Shown one piece after another: positions 1-11,488 of a DNA stretch of 64,000 bases; within the stretch, counting starts at the first letter, position 1; each line of letters opens with the position of its first letter. This DNA is from Thermothelomyces thermophilus ATCC 42464 (lineage: Eukaryota > Ascomycota > Sordariomycetes > Sordariales > Chaetomiaceae): the NCBI RefSeq assembly GCF_000226095.1, contig NC_016475.1, positions 1,178,001 through 1,242,000 of the forward strand, written 5' to 3'. The position numbers and the translations under genes are program-made. Under the pieces are notes generated by a model, which saw only the letters and a list, made by a program, of their open reading frames with translations, was not told where the DNA came from and searched no databases.

Positions 1-525
1 GAACTTAAGTTTGTTAGGACCAGAATAAAAAATTACTACAACAAACATAGGCTTGAGGGACCTTACCTAGAGAGGGGAGACAAAGTCTACCTAATTATAT
101 AAAACTTATAGACCAAATAACCAAGCATAAAGCTAGACTTTAAGAAGGTCAGACCCTTTATTATCAAAGAACGAATTTCGACATCTTACTACCGACTATT
201 ATTACTATCATCTATATAACTATAGATAGATGTTTTTTATATTTCACTTTTTAAACTAGTACCAAAGAACGCTAAGGTTACCATATATATCGAAGCAAAG
301 GACAAAGAGGAAGAGTAAGACGTTAAAGAAATTCTAGATTTACGTATTATTAATAGAGAACTGTAGTATCTGGTCAAATAGCTCGATTTCGGACTAGAAG
401 ATAACTTATAGGAACTAGTTAAGAACTTAAACTGCCTTACGAAACTAGAACAGTTCTACTAGCAGAACCTAGATCGACTAAAGGCAAAGCTAGGACAGAA
501 TCAAAGACAGCGCCCTAGTCAATAA
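1..525 (+). mobile_element. Ty3/gypsy chromovirus fossil, integrase C-terminal and chromodomain part
   Basis: The plus strand reads as the C-terminal part of a Ty3/gypsy integrase followed by a chromodomain-like segment (a 'YYLVKWLDFGLED'-type motif), and ends in a basic tail. It is the 3' end of an element whose remainder lies left of the window. It is broken in many places, and its TpA-rich composition fits RIP. It runs opposite to the larger gypsy element to its right. Family is fairly sure; the exact 3' limit is not, because no clean LTR pair can be matched within the window. Confidence 0.7.
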
Positions 526-1960
526 CGTTAACGCCACTATTAAGCTATATACCTAGAACCGCCCCTAATTCCTACTACTCTACCTCTTCTAATTTATCTA
601 AAGACGTAAGACCCCGGTAAACCATCTCCGACCCTCGAGATAATAATAATCGCTTTTGACGACAAATACGGTCCAAACGAGCTAGAGACTTGTCTAGATA
701 ACATTACACTTTTACTAATAAATCGTAATCGGTATGGAGAGCCTCCTTAGTATTTTGTTCTAATTAGTTGAAGCGCTTTAACTTGTCTACGATATAGGAC
801 ACCATAGAAGTCAGTATAGGAAAAATATACTAACAAGGGAATATAGACAAGATAAGACTAGAACCCTAGAACCATTGTATAACCTCTTATAACAAACGTA
901 TTCGCCGTAACAAGAAGAACTCTCTATTATATAGCAATAGAGGCCGCGAGAAAGACAATAAGAATAAGGCATCATTTTAAACCCTAGCTCGTTAATGGCA
1001 GCAGCTAGGGCAATACACTCCTCGGTCTTTACAGACCTTTTTATTAAATACTTTACTATATAAGATATGTTATTAATAGTATACAGAGAAAAGAGGGAAA
1101 TATAGGAGATAACTTACTAAGGATTGTTAGTACTATTTGAAACGGCCTAAGATAGGCTTTTAGGTCGAAAGCCTTAAAGAAGGGGTATCGTGTTACGGAA
1201 ATATATATATAGGACGCCGCCTGAGCCGCCTCCCCCGACAGGCTAATAGAACAGTAGGTACGAACGGACCAATTAGGAAAGGATCACGCTTGGCAAAGTG
1301 ATCCATACACTATAGGATCACTACCGCAGCCGTAATCTAGACGGCAAAAGATCACTAGGTAAAGAGTAATCCTAGGATTATATATATATATAGATAGTCA
1401 CTTGTTATAGTAGACTCTAGGAGTTCACTAGTGATAGTAACCTACAATTACAGTACTTATACCAAGTATTGCTAACTACTGTAAGAGACAACTATAGTGT
1501 TGTTATGAACCCTTTGGCTTCACCAAATCCCTTAGACGACCTGCCTGCTTATCCCACTTAACCTACCTTCGTCTAAACCCTTTTAGAAGAAGTTTAAGTT
1601 AGGTTTGTCATATAGGGTTTTTAAGGTAGTGAAATTTTGTATCATTTTTATTATTTTTTTTGATTATATAAAGTAGATACCCCTTTGGCCTTAAATCGGT
1701 ATTATAGATTTACTCTATCGGTTCGTAGTATCATAATACAAATGTTTGTTTTTTACTGATTTTAGTATCTCTAGTAAGGCCTCCTTTACTATAGTTTTTG
1801 TATAAGGTTAATTTAAAATATAGTTCTTTATAATATAGCTTTAGGCCCTTCCTAGGGCGCCCTTTTCCAGGCCTTTTCTATAGTATTTCGATCGCTATCT
1901 TAGGGCGTATTACAATAGTAACGCACCACTCTACCCTATATATTTTTCCTTAGGACATAT
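526..1960. repeat. AT-rich decayed repeat, possible LTR/UTR sequence between two gypsy fossils
   Basis: No gene is visible. This lies between the coding end of the plus-strand chromovirus (left) and the chromodomain end of the minus-strand one (right), so untranslated and LTR sequence of both is expected here. A less decayed stretch at about 1260-1620 contains several GATCACT-like motifs and a TA run. I could not delimit an LTR by matching its partner. Confidence 0.4.
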
Positions 1961-3460
1961 ATTTAGGCGTCTTCCGCGGGTATTCTCTTCTTAGCCTTTT
2001 CTCGTGCTTCTTCATACCGTATCGTAGGCGCTCTGTAATCGTAGTACGCCTCCTAAACTTACGTACTTCTCCCTACGTATTAGTAATATCTTCTTCGTCT
2101 ACCTACTAGTTGAATTTAAAGGGCTACTCCTTCTATTTTACCAGGAACTATTAAGTCCTACTATCGGCCTGCTCTACTAAAACTTCCTTAACCTCCTATT
2201 CTTTATTATCCTTTAGTTTAGGTATTGGCATTTGTTCTGCCTTGTTTCGATTACATAGGTGCTAGGGTTCGAGTAGGGAAACAGGGAAAACATTATATAA
2301 CTAGGTATATTATATAGGTAACGCTAGCTAATATACTAGTAAACTAACTATGTCAAGTACCCGAAATAGGCTAATAAATTTAGGGGTTAATATTTTTAGT
2401 ATCTTTAGCTTAAGATTTTAGGTAAAGAGTAGGATAAAGTCGCCTCTCCCAAATATTCTTTCTTAATGCTTTTAGTTATGATAAATTTTATAATTCTAGA
2501 TAGCTTCCTCCTAATACGCTTCTAGTTATTTTTATAATACTTGTAATTTTTCGATTCGTTCTATTATATTAGGGTAGTACCTCCCTTTTAGCGAATCGTC
2601 CCTAATTTGTAATGAAATTGTAGGGTTATAGCCTATTAATACTCGAAAAGGGGGTAGTCTGGTAGTTATATTAATAGTATTATTATATATAAACTCTATT
2701 TCTAGGAGGATTTATGCCTAAATTATAGGGTTTGCTATAGTAAAATAGTAAAGGTATTATATAAGTGTTTAATTACTTTGCTTGGTTTAGCTATCGGTTT
2801 AGAGGTAAAATACTATAGAAAGCCTCCTATTAATGTAGTTTAGGTAGTAGAGATTCACCTAAAATTATAAAGTAAATATAGAGCTATAATTACTTATATA
2901 GCCCTTTAGCATGCTATATTCAAGTTTAATTTCCTTATAAACCAGCTTAATAAGCCGCTAGCTTATAATACCTAAATTAATAGTAAAGAATCAGTTTATC
3001 TTAATATATTAGTCTATAACTATAAGTATCATATTCTTTTCTTCTACTTAAAGATTTACTATAAGAAAACTTATAATTATATCTATACTAATCTCTTACT
3101 AGGGTTAGTTAGGGATCGGTAGGGATTTTAAGCTACCATAATCTTAATACCGTCTTAGCTTATTTGTTTGACAAACGTAATAGGTTTAGTACTAATGCCT
3201 AACGTCTCTTACTAGGCCTTGCTAATTAAACTTCTTTTAAATAAGTTCACTAGTTCTTTTAGGGCTAAAATGCCTAGCTCTAGCATTATTATAATATAAC
3301 TAGAGGATCTCTGACCTTATAGTTTCTTCCATAGGAATATAAAGTACTCTCTTATAGAGTAACTTACTACTATATCCTAAGGACCACGGTTCAGCCTTGC
3401 TAGTGCTTTGCTAGCTTTTCATTATACCCTTTTCTAGGCCTTCTCTTACTCTTTAAGTTA

Positions 3461-5326
3461 AGTCGGACCCCCTATATACCGACCACCCCCATTTTCCGAC
3501 CGCTTAGCAAACCCACACCGCTTCCTTAACCCAACCACTTCAACTTACCACAACTCTACCAATTCCATACCAAACAAGCTCATCTTTTGAATATATATTC
3601 GTTAGCTTACAATAGCTTATACTAAGCAGAATTTGTAGGATGCGATTATACAATACCAGCAGGGTATTCGGTCATAACGAAGTATTTACAAGGAATTCGG
3701 TATTCTAAGGACAACTTTCTACGACCGCCTCCGTGGCTCTTAACCACATTTAATTGCTTCCGAACCATAGCAATCTCTTAGCCAGGTATAAGAAGAACGA
3801 CTTACCGAGTAGGTTTTGATCCAGGCTGCCCTAGGTGTCCTACTAACGTATACACAAATTAGGGAGTTCGCTAGCTATATCCTCTAGGCATAAGGAGCAA
3901 GCTATACGATAGTTAGAAAAGGCTAGTTGGCTAAGTTTCTTTATAGGAACCCTGTTCTTAGAACCTAACGAGCCTATAAGATAGATTTAGTCTGCATTAA
4001 TGGCGCCACTAACTTAGTCATATGTAGTTAGTGGCTATGGCTAAATATCCTAGCTATTAAGGGCATCTTACTAGCTAACCGTTGAAATATAGACGAATAC
4101 AGCATTATAGAAGGACAGGGAACTAATAGTCTAGTAGTTAGAAGTATCTAAATGTATATAATTTAGCGTAAAGCTCTTAGTTCGTATATCTAGACTTTAT
4201 TCCTTAAGTATATCTCTATAATAGGGATATCCCTCCCCCTAGTCGTCATCTTTAAGGGCAAGAGTCTTTAATAATAGTGGTTTCCTATCGATAAGACGGA
4301 ACTAAAGGACTAGAGGTTTATAGTAATAGAGATAGGCTAGACTAATCAAACTATTATAGTCGAATAGCTCTAAGAAGTCTTTATTTTTTTTAGCTAGCTA
4401 GAGGATAGTTCCTAATGACGACTTCTAATACTAGACGGCTATAATAGCTATATAACTAACGACTTTATATAACTATATCATAAGAATAATATCTAGTTGC
4501 TCTTTTTACCTCTATATACCTCCTACGTCTCCTAGCTATTAGATTTATTAGTCTTTTCCCCCCTAAAGTACACTTACCGGAAGCTCCTTAATAATATAAT
4601 ATCCTAGGTAGAATCATCTATCTTAGGCAAACAGACGATGATCAGGTGTATCGTTAAGGCCCGGAAAGAGGCTATTATAGCCTAGAATATCAAGGCAAGA
4701 TAGAAGGCATCTAGGTTATAGCTAGTCAATATGGCCAAACCCCTGATGAGTAGACTTCTATTGGAAAATTCGAACAACCCGACCAATCCTAACGAACAGC
4801 CAGCTTCCATATAGACTCCAGAACCTGTTTAACACTTCTAGCCTTCGAAAGGAGCCGTTGACCCAATTTTTAGTACACCACAGAGGAAGTCAGACTTACG
4901 TAGTCAGCTGACCAACCTGGCCACCAAGACTTAGCACCTCTCCATACGCAGGCTCCTATTTAGGAAGGTTGAAAAAGCGTTCGACTGGAAGAACTTCGAA
5001 TTAGCTCAGTTATAACAGGAAAACGAAGCTCTAAAGGCATAGTTAGAAGCAGCCTGGCCGTCGAAGAGGAAGAGGGTAATGGTAGATCCAAACGAGCAGT
5101 TTGCGATGATTAAATAGATCCACCAGGCCTAGATAGAAGCCGGCTATATAGAGGACCCTACTGCCAAAGAGAGTGGCTTAGAAAGTGTAGAATCAACGGC
5201 TTCCTATATTATAGTTGGTTGAACAGGTCTGTAATATATGTGGTTAAAGAAGATAGGTAGTTATAGGTGCTAAGGTTTGCCAAGTGGTCGGAAAATGGGG
5301 GTGGTTAGTATATAGGGGGTCCGACT
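3461..5326 (+). mobile_element. pogo/Fot1-type DNA transposon, full-length copy 1, RIP-decayed
   Basis: This is a full-length 1866-bp element bounded by inverted terminal repeats beginning AGTCGGACC and flanked by the TA duplication typical of Tc1/mariner-pogo elements (TA at 3459-3460 and 5327-5328). The plus strand carries the same transposase frame as the copy at 17934. It starts at 3612, where the original ATG now reads ATA, and is filled with TAA/TAG codons at former CAA/CAG/TGG positions. The recognisable order is a psq-type helix-turn-helix near the N-terminus, a CENP-B-like region, then the DDE core. It sits inside the integrase part of the gypsy fossil, so it jumped after that element. 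It cannot make transposase. Confidence 0.9.
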
Positions 5327-6231
5327 TAAGGGGTCTGATCTTTAGAGCTCTAAGATATACTCTCTAAGTATTTATAATGGCTAGATAGTAGAAGCTAATT
5401 CTAGTCTTACTATCTCTTTAGCCTATCTTTATAATATAATTGGCTTTCTCTCGAGGTATACTTGTTCTATATTGTATAATCCTTTTAGATTGACTTTTAA
5501 CGACTAGATTCTAATTTAGTATTAAAAAGATTATAAAACTCTCTATGCTTCTTACACTTTCTTATAGTTTGCTATTTTATTCTAGATTATAGATAACTAC
5601 TCTTAGTTCTTAAGAAGATTATCTTTCTTATAATCTAATCTTCTTAAAGGGCTATCTATAGGATTTTACTTTCTTAGTTAGTACTTAATAGTGAAATCGA
5701 AGCCTAATGGATATATATACCATCTAGCTTAGTAACCATTAAGTTAGGTCTATCTTATAAATCCTTATAAATTATTATAGTCTAAATAGACTATGATTCT
5801 ATAGGGATTCCCTATTAGATAGTGTTACTAGTACTTAAAGCCTTCTATAATCACCATTATTTCCTTATTAGGAGTACTATAATAGTAGGCTAGTCCTAAG
5901 AACTTAGCTAACCAAAATGTAATAAGATTTTTTCGAGAGTCTTCTACTTATTATAATAAGATAGCCCCTATTGTAAACGTAGAAGCGTCTATTTCGATAG
6001 TTATCGGCTTTTCAAGATCGAAATACCAGAGAACTAACACCGATTTGAAATTATTCTTAATTTCTTAAAATGCTCTTTGTTCTTTAAGGTTAAACTAGAC
6101 TCTTCCCAGTTTCTTCCCCTTTTCTAGCCCTTTTAGCAGACTTATCAAGGGATAGGCAATATACGAAAAATTACGAATAAACTTTCGATAAAAATTAACA
6201 AATCCGAGAAATACCTAAATATTATAATAGG

Positions 6232-7104
6232 CCCCCCGAGTCCCTACAAGGGCTCTTATCCAACAGGCCTATAACAGGCTAAGCTAGAGGTTCCGAAAGA
6301 AAAGGACTAGGGCATGAGGCTAGGAGCCGAGGCCTACAACCCTAGAGGTAGCGAGATCCACAATCCAGCAATAGGTTTAGGAGGGCTATAGAGAGGGTCG
6401 AACCCCCCTATAGACCCTACAAAGAAGGCTACAGGCCACAGAACTAGCCGTGGTAGCAAGCTAGAGCAACCGCTAGAGGGCCGACCAAGCCGGCAGGAGG
6501 ATATGGCGTATATCAGACAAGGACCCCCCACGCCTAGTTTTTACAGGGGAAGGCCTACGAAGGCACTAGGGCCTAACGAAGGCCTAGAGCTCCCTACTGG
6601 TACAGGCCTACACAGGGGCTATTAGCCTCCGTGACTTCCTTTTTAGGGTTCAAGTCCCGGGGGTTAGTACCCCCTACTATGCCTGTGGCCAGGGGAGGGA
6701 GACTGTCGAGCACCTAGTCGTATAGTGCCCGAACCTACCAAGAAGCCGAACGTGGGAATCCTGGGAAATACGGTCGCAAAGGGACCTAGACCTCGTTTTA
6801 CGGGGTATAGGGGCCCGTAACCATCGTTTGGCAAGGAGGGTTCTATAGTGGCTAATAGACCTAGGGAGGCTTCCGGAATACCGCCTTGTAAGGAGGCTGG
6901 ACCGGGAGGCAAGGCCTCTATAGGGCTATTCTAGCTACTTCTCCCTTTCTTTGTAGTGTATTAGTACTCTAGATTGGGTGTTAAAAGTGGGATAGAGGTT
7001 TTTATCCGGCCTATTAGGTATGGTTTCCTTTGTATATAACTGGAGAGGCTCTGGTATACTTGTTAGCATAGCGGCATAGGACTAATAATAATAATGATAA
7101 TAAT
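6232..7104 (+). mobile_element. 5'-truncated LINE (Tad1-like) fragment
   Basis: The plus strand reads as the C-terminus of a Tad1-like LINE ORF2, after the RNase H domain. It shows the end motif of the form CGxGRETxEHLVVxC (about 6684-6735), then a basic, Arg-rich tail to about 6915. A 3' untranslated stretch ends in a (TAA)n-type tail at about 7080-7104. A 16-bp direct repeat containing AAATATTATAATAGG (6216-6231 and 7104-7119) flanks it and fits a target-site duplication from target-primed integration. The reverse-transcriptase half is missing, so it was truncated on arrival. It is more GC-rich than the surrounding gypsy sequence and splits the reverse-transcriptase region of that element. 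Confidence 0.75.
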
Positions 7105-8618
7105 AAATATTATAATAGGTCTAGGGTTCTAGCTACTTTTCTACTATTTTGGTTTGTACTAGGTCTATTATGATTCCTTGCTAATTTATTATAAATCTAA
7201 GGAAATTAACTTGGTCCTTATAAAATAAGCACTTACTAGGTTTATAATATAGCTATACGTTCTATAGTCCTTCGAGGACCTTTTAGATATATTTCATATA
7301 CATTTCATGATTAGGCGAAAAAATTAAGATATTATCTAAGTAAACTATATAAAATTCATTAAGTAGTCTACCTAATACTTAATAAATATAATTCTAAAAA
7401 GTAGCTAGCGCGTTTATTAGGCTAAATAGTATAACTAGGTATTTAAATAATCTATAACGAGTACAAAAGGTAGTTTTCTACTTATCCCCTTCTCATATTC
7501 GAATCTAATAGTAAGCGTCTTTAATATTAAGTTTAGTAAAAAATTAAGTACTAGAAGTATAGTCAAGAATCTTCGAAATAAGGGGTAATAAGTAGCAATT
7601 CTTCTAGGTAATCTTATTAAGCCCTTGGTAATTAATATAAAGATAAAGGCTCCTATTCTTTTTAGGTATAAATAGGACTAGACTAGCTACCGAACTCTTA
7701 GAAGGTCGAATCCTCCCCTTAGTAAGATTTTTATCTAGGTATTCCTATAACATGCTAAGTTTATACTAGGATAGGGGGTAAATCGGTCTAACTAGAGGAG
7801 TTATCCTTAGTTATAGATCGATTTTATAGTTAGTTACCTTAAATAAAGAAAGGATACTTGAATTTAATATATCTATTATATTGGCAAAGTTTTATAGTTT
7901 AAAGAGAATTTCCTTTAGGTTTCCTAAGGGTTTTAGTTCTTCTTCGTTGGGGAATGGATCCATAGGAACATCTAAAATAGTAGTTAATGTAAAGACTTGG
8001 GCTCCCCTTTGATAGTCCTTTTCTATTCTTTTAGGGTACTAAAGTCGGGCTATTTCAATTTTAGATAGAAACTACTAGCAATTCTCTATCGGAAATAATA
8101 AGATTATAAGGTTACTAAGTATAGGCATTCCTAATAGGATTAGTAAGGTCTCTGTATTATGGCTAACGGCAATATAAGGGTAATTATATTAATATATAGT
8201 TCTATGTTTATTGGTTAGTATGATTAGTACTTAATATACCCTATAGGACGCTATGACTATTTCGTTAAACTATTAAATTGTAGGTAGAATATAAGTAAGT
8301 CGTTTTAGTTAGTATTTCTAAATAAGGTTAAAGTCTACGATGTTTACCTCTATATAAGAATCTAGGTCTACTATCGTTAAAATGCCTTTATATATATTTA
8401 TTATAATAGCCGTATATATATGCTCCCTTTTTAGGTTATCCCCTATAGCTATTCCTATAGTATTAGGGTCTATTATAAGCGACTCCTATTTCCCTAGCGA
8501 AAATAGCCTAAACCTTGGTAACTAGGGTACTAGCCCTATTGGTAAGAGGCGACCTATACCGTTTCTAGGCAATTCCTTGTAAAATGTCCCTCCTTTCTAT
8601 ATTAGAAGTATAAGCTAC

Positions 8619-11488
8619 TACCTTAGGTCTTAGGAGTAAGGGTTAACGTAAGGTTTAAGGCGTTTTATAGGGCCGATTAGGGCTTTATTATAGGTCCGGT
8701 TTGATAATAGGCCGATAATGTATAGGGATATAATATATTAGACGTATAATACGGCTGATCTTAAATCGGTAGCGAAAAGGGGGTGGTCCAATCGCGATTC
8801 GGTCGCTAGAAGCTATGCCAGATTTATAACGCTAACTATACTATTCCTTCTTACGTCTCTAGACGGTAGGCGTAGTAACGGTCGATATATTAAATAAGGA
8901 AAGGTAATAGTTTGGTATAGAAGCTTAAAGCTCGGCTTTTCTTATCTTAATAGGGAAATTAAGCTTTAAGGGATTTAAGGTAGTAGTAAAGATCCTATAG
9001 GGACTAGTTATTTCGTTAGTAAGCCGAATTTAAAGCCTTGGCTACTTAAGATACCTAGTCCATAAGGTTAATTATATAGGAGTTTGTCTACTCTTTAAAT
9101 AGAGTCTAGTTACTTTCTAATTAATTATGCTCCTTAGGTAATATATTCTAATAATAACTATATTGTTCCGGGGTTATTTATTTATATAATTAAATACAAA
9201 TAGAATGCGATTCTATAAGGTCTTAAACCACTTAGGGTCTCCCTAAAATGTATATTATAAATCTTAAAGCTACTCTTACTACTATTGGTAGGTTATTATA
9301 TTAGTAAATCGAATTAGATTAGTAACCTTAATAGCCTTAGAATAGTATTTTAAATCATTAGAATTGAAGGATTTGGTCGGTAATTAGGGTCGTTTCGAGG
9401 CCTTTATATGATCTAGTAGTCCTAGCTTCTCTAGTAAGGACTTTTCCTAATCTTATAGCTATTATAGCCTTTCTAGCTCTTTGACCTAGCCTTCTAAATT
9501 CCGAATAAGTTCCTTACGATTAGGGTCTTATACTAGAGGCTCCGAAGCAGAGGGTATAGGAGTACAAAGAGGGGGTTTAGAATGGTTTCGCGGCCGATAC
9601 TAGGCCGAAAGAGTCTTGCTTTGGCTCGAGGATTCTTCCTCTAGTCCTATAGGCGTTAAATGGCTAAATGACGGTACTATCTCAATTGACAAAGGGTCGA
9701 AGGATTAGAAACTGTTAGGAGGGCCTGCTACTAGGTTAACTTGTTAAGGAGGTAGTATTATTATAGGGCCTACTAGATAGGTTTGGACTAGGTTTGTAGG
9801 CAGGGAGAGTCAATTTTCTTTCTAGGGTAGGTAGGTAGGTTGTTCTAAGGACTGATCCTTAGGGAGGGAAAACCTCCCTTTTGGATCCGTAGGCTAATAG
9901 GTACATTTTATACCCTAAATCGGCCGCTCGTTCCTCTGGCTATACCCTGACTATGCCTATTGCTTATAGAGTTATACCTATTAGCGTCCGGATATAGGCC
10001 TTCCAGCTGCTATGGCCTGGCTATAAATATAGGTCGGCTTATATTTGTAATACCTAGGTCTAAGAAGTAGGGGTTAATATAAGGTTTAAGGCATTTTATA
10101 AGGCTGATTAGGGCTTTGTTATGGGTCTGGTTTAATAATAGGCTGATAATATATAGGAACGTAATATATTAGGTATATAATGTAGCTAATCTTAAATTAG
10201 TGGCGAAAAGGAGGTAGTCTAACTGTGATTTGGTCGTTAGAAGCTATACTAGATTTATAACGCTAGTTATACTATTCCTTTTTATATCTCTAAGCAATAG
10301 GCATAGTAACGGTCGATATATTAAATGAGGAATAGCAATAGCTTAGTACAGAAGCTTAAAGCTCGGCTTTTCTTATCTTAGTAAGGAAACTAAGCTTTAA
10401 GGGATTCGAGGTAATAGTAAAGATCCTATAAGAACTAGTTATTTTGTTAGTAAGCTAAATTTAAAGCCTTAGCTACTTAAGATACCTAATCTATAAGGTT
10501 AATTATATAGGAGTTCGTCTATTCTTTAAATAGAGTCTAGTTACTTTCTAACTAATTATACTCCTTGGGTAATACGTTCTAGTAATTACTATACTAGTAG
10601 TTCTAAAGTTATTTGTCTATATAATTAAACGTGAATAGAATACGATTCTATAAGGTCTTGAACCGCTTAGGGTCTCCCTAAAATATATATTACAAATCTT
10701 AGAACTACTCTTATTACCATTAATAAGTCATTATATTAGTAAATCGAATTAGATTAGTAACCTTAATAGCTTTAGAATAGTATCCCAAATCATTAGAATT
10801 AGAAGATTTAATAGGTAATCAGGGTCGTTTCAAGGCCTTTATACAATTAGGTAGTCTTAGCTTCTCTAGTAAGAACTTTTCCTAGTCTTATAGCTACTAT
10901 AGTCTTTCTAGCTCCTTGACCCAGCCTTCTAAATTCTAAATAAGTTCCTTATAGTCAGGGTCTTATACTAGGGGCTCTAAAGTAGAAGGTATAGGAGTAC
11001 GAAGAAGGGGTTCGGAATAGTTTCGTAGCCGATACTAGGCTAAAAGAGTCTCGCTTTGGCTCAAGAATTCTTCCTCTATTCCTATAGGCATTAAGCGGCT
11101 AAATGATAGTACTATCTCGGTTAACAAAGGGTATAAAGGATCAGAAACTATTAGGAGGGCCTACTACTAGGCTAACTTGTCAAGGAGGTAGTACTATTAT
11201 AGGGCTTACTAGATAGGTTTAGACTAGGTTTGTAGGTAGGGAGAGTCAAGTATCTTTCTAGGACAGGTAGGTAGGTTATTCTAAGGACTGATCCTTAGGG
11301 AGCCAAAACCTCCCTTTTAGATCTATAGTCTAATAGGTACATTTTATACCCCGAATCGGCCGCTTGTTCCTTTGGCTATACCCTGACTATGCCTATTACT
11401 TATAGAGTTATACCTATTAGCGTCTAGGTGTAGGCCCTTTGGCTGCTGTGGCCCGGCTGTAGGTGTAGGTTAGCTTGTATTTGTAATA
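8619..11488. repeat. tandem direct duplication of a ~1.43-kb gypsy gag block
   Basis: Two adjacent direct repeats, about 8619-10050 and 10051-11488, can be followed alongside each other from TACCT(T)AGGTCT at their left edges to ATTTGTAATA at their right edges. They differ mainly by C/T and G/A transitions plus small length differences. On the minus strand both carry the gag-like coiled-coil segment of the gypsy fossil. The head-to-tail arrangement without intervening pol suggests unequal recombination or a rearranged insertion before or during RIP decay. Confidence 0.7.

Larger units (their letters stand above)
1960..11488 (-). mobile_element. Ty3/gypsy chromovirus fossil with nested insertions
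   Basis: Read on the minus strand the parts come in the normal order. Gag-like coiled-coil sequence is in the duplicated block 8619-11488, followed by a protease region at about 8.0-8.6 kb. Reverse transcriptase has its active-site box near 7.34 kb. RNase H lies at about 5.6-6.2 kb. The integrase is split around a DNA transposon, and the chromodomain is at about 1.96-2.25 kb, with a motif of the type 'LVKQKEQPFKFN'. The element is broken throughout by many changes of the RIP kind. It is interrupted by a complete pogo/Fot1-type element (3461-5326) and a truncated LINE (6232-7104). It must be older than both insertions, but all three have since decayed. Confidence 0.75.

Noticed and set aside
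6334-6912. Minus-strand open frames in the LINE fragment
   Set aside because: They are antisense to the recognisable LINE C-terminus on the plus strand.
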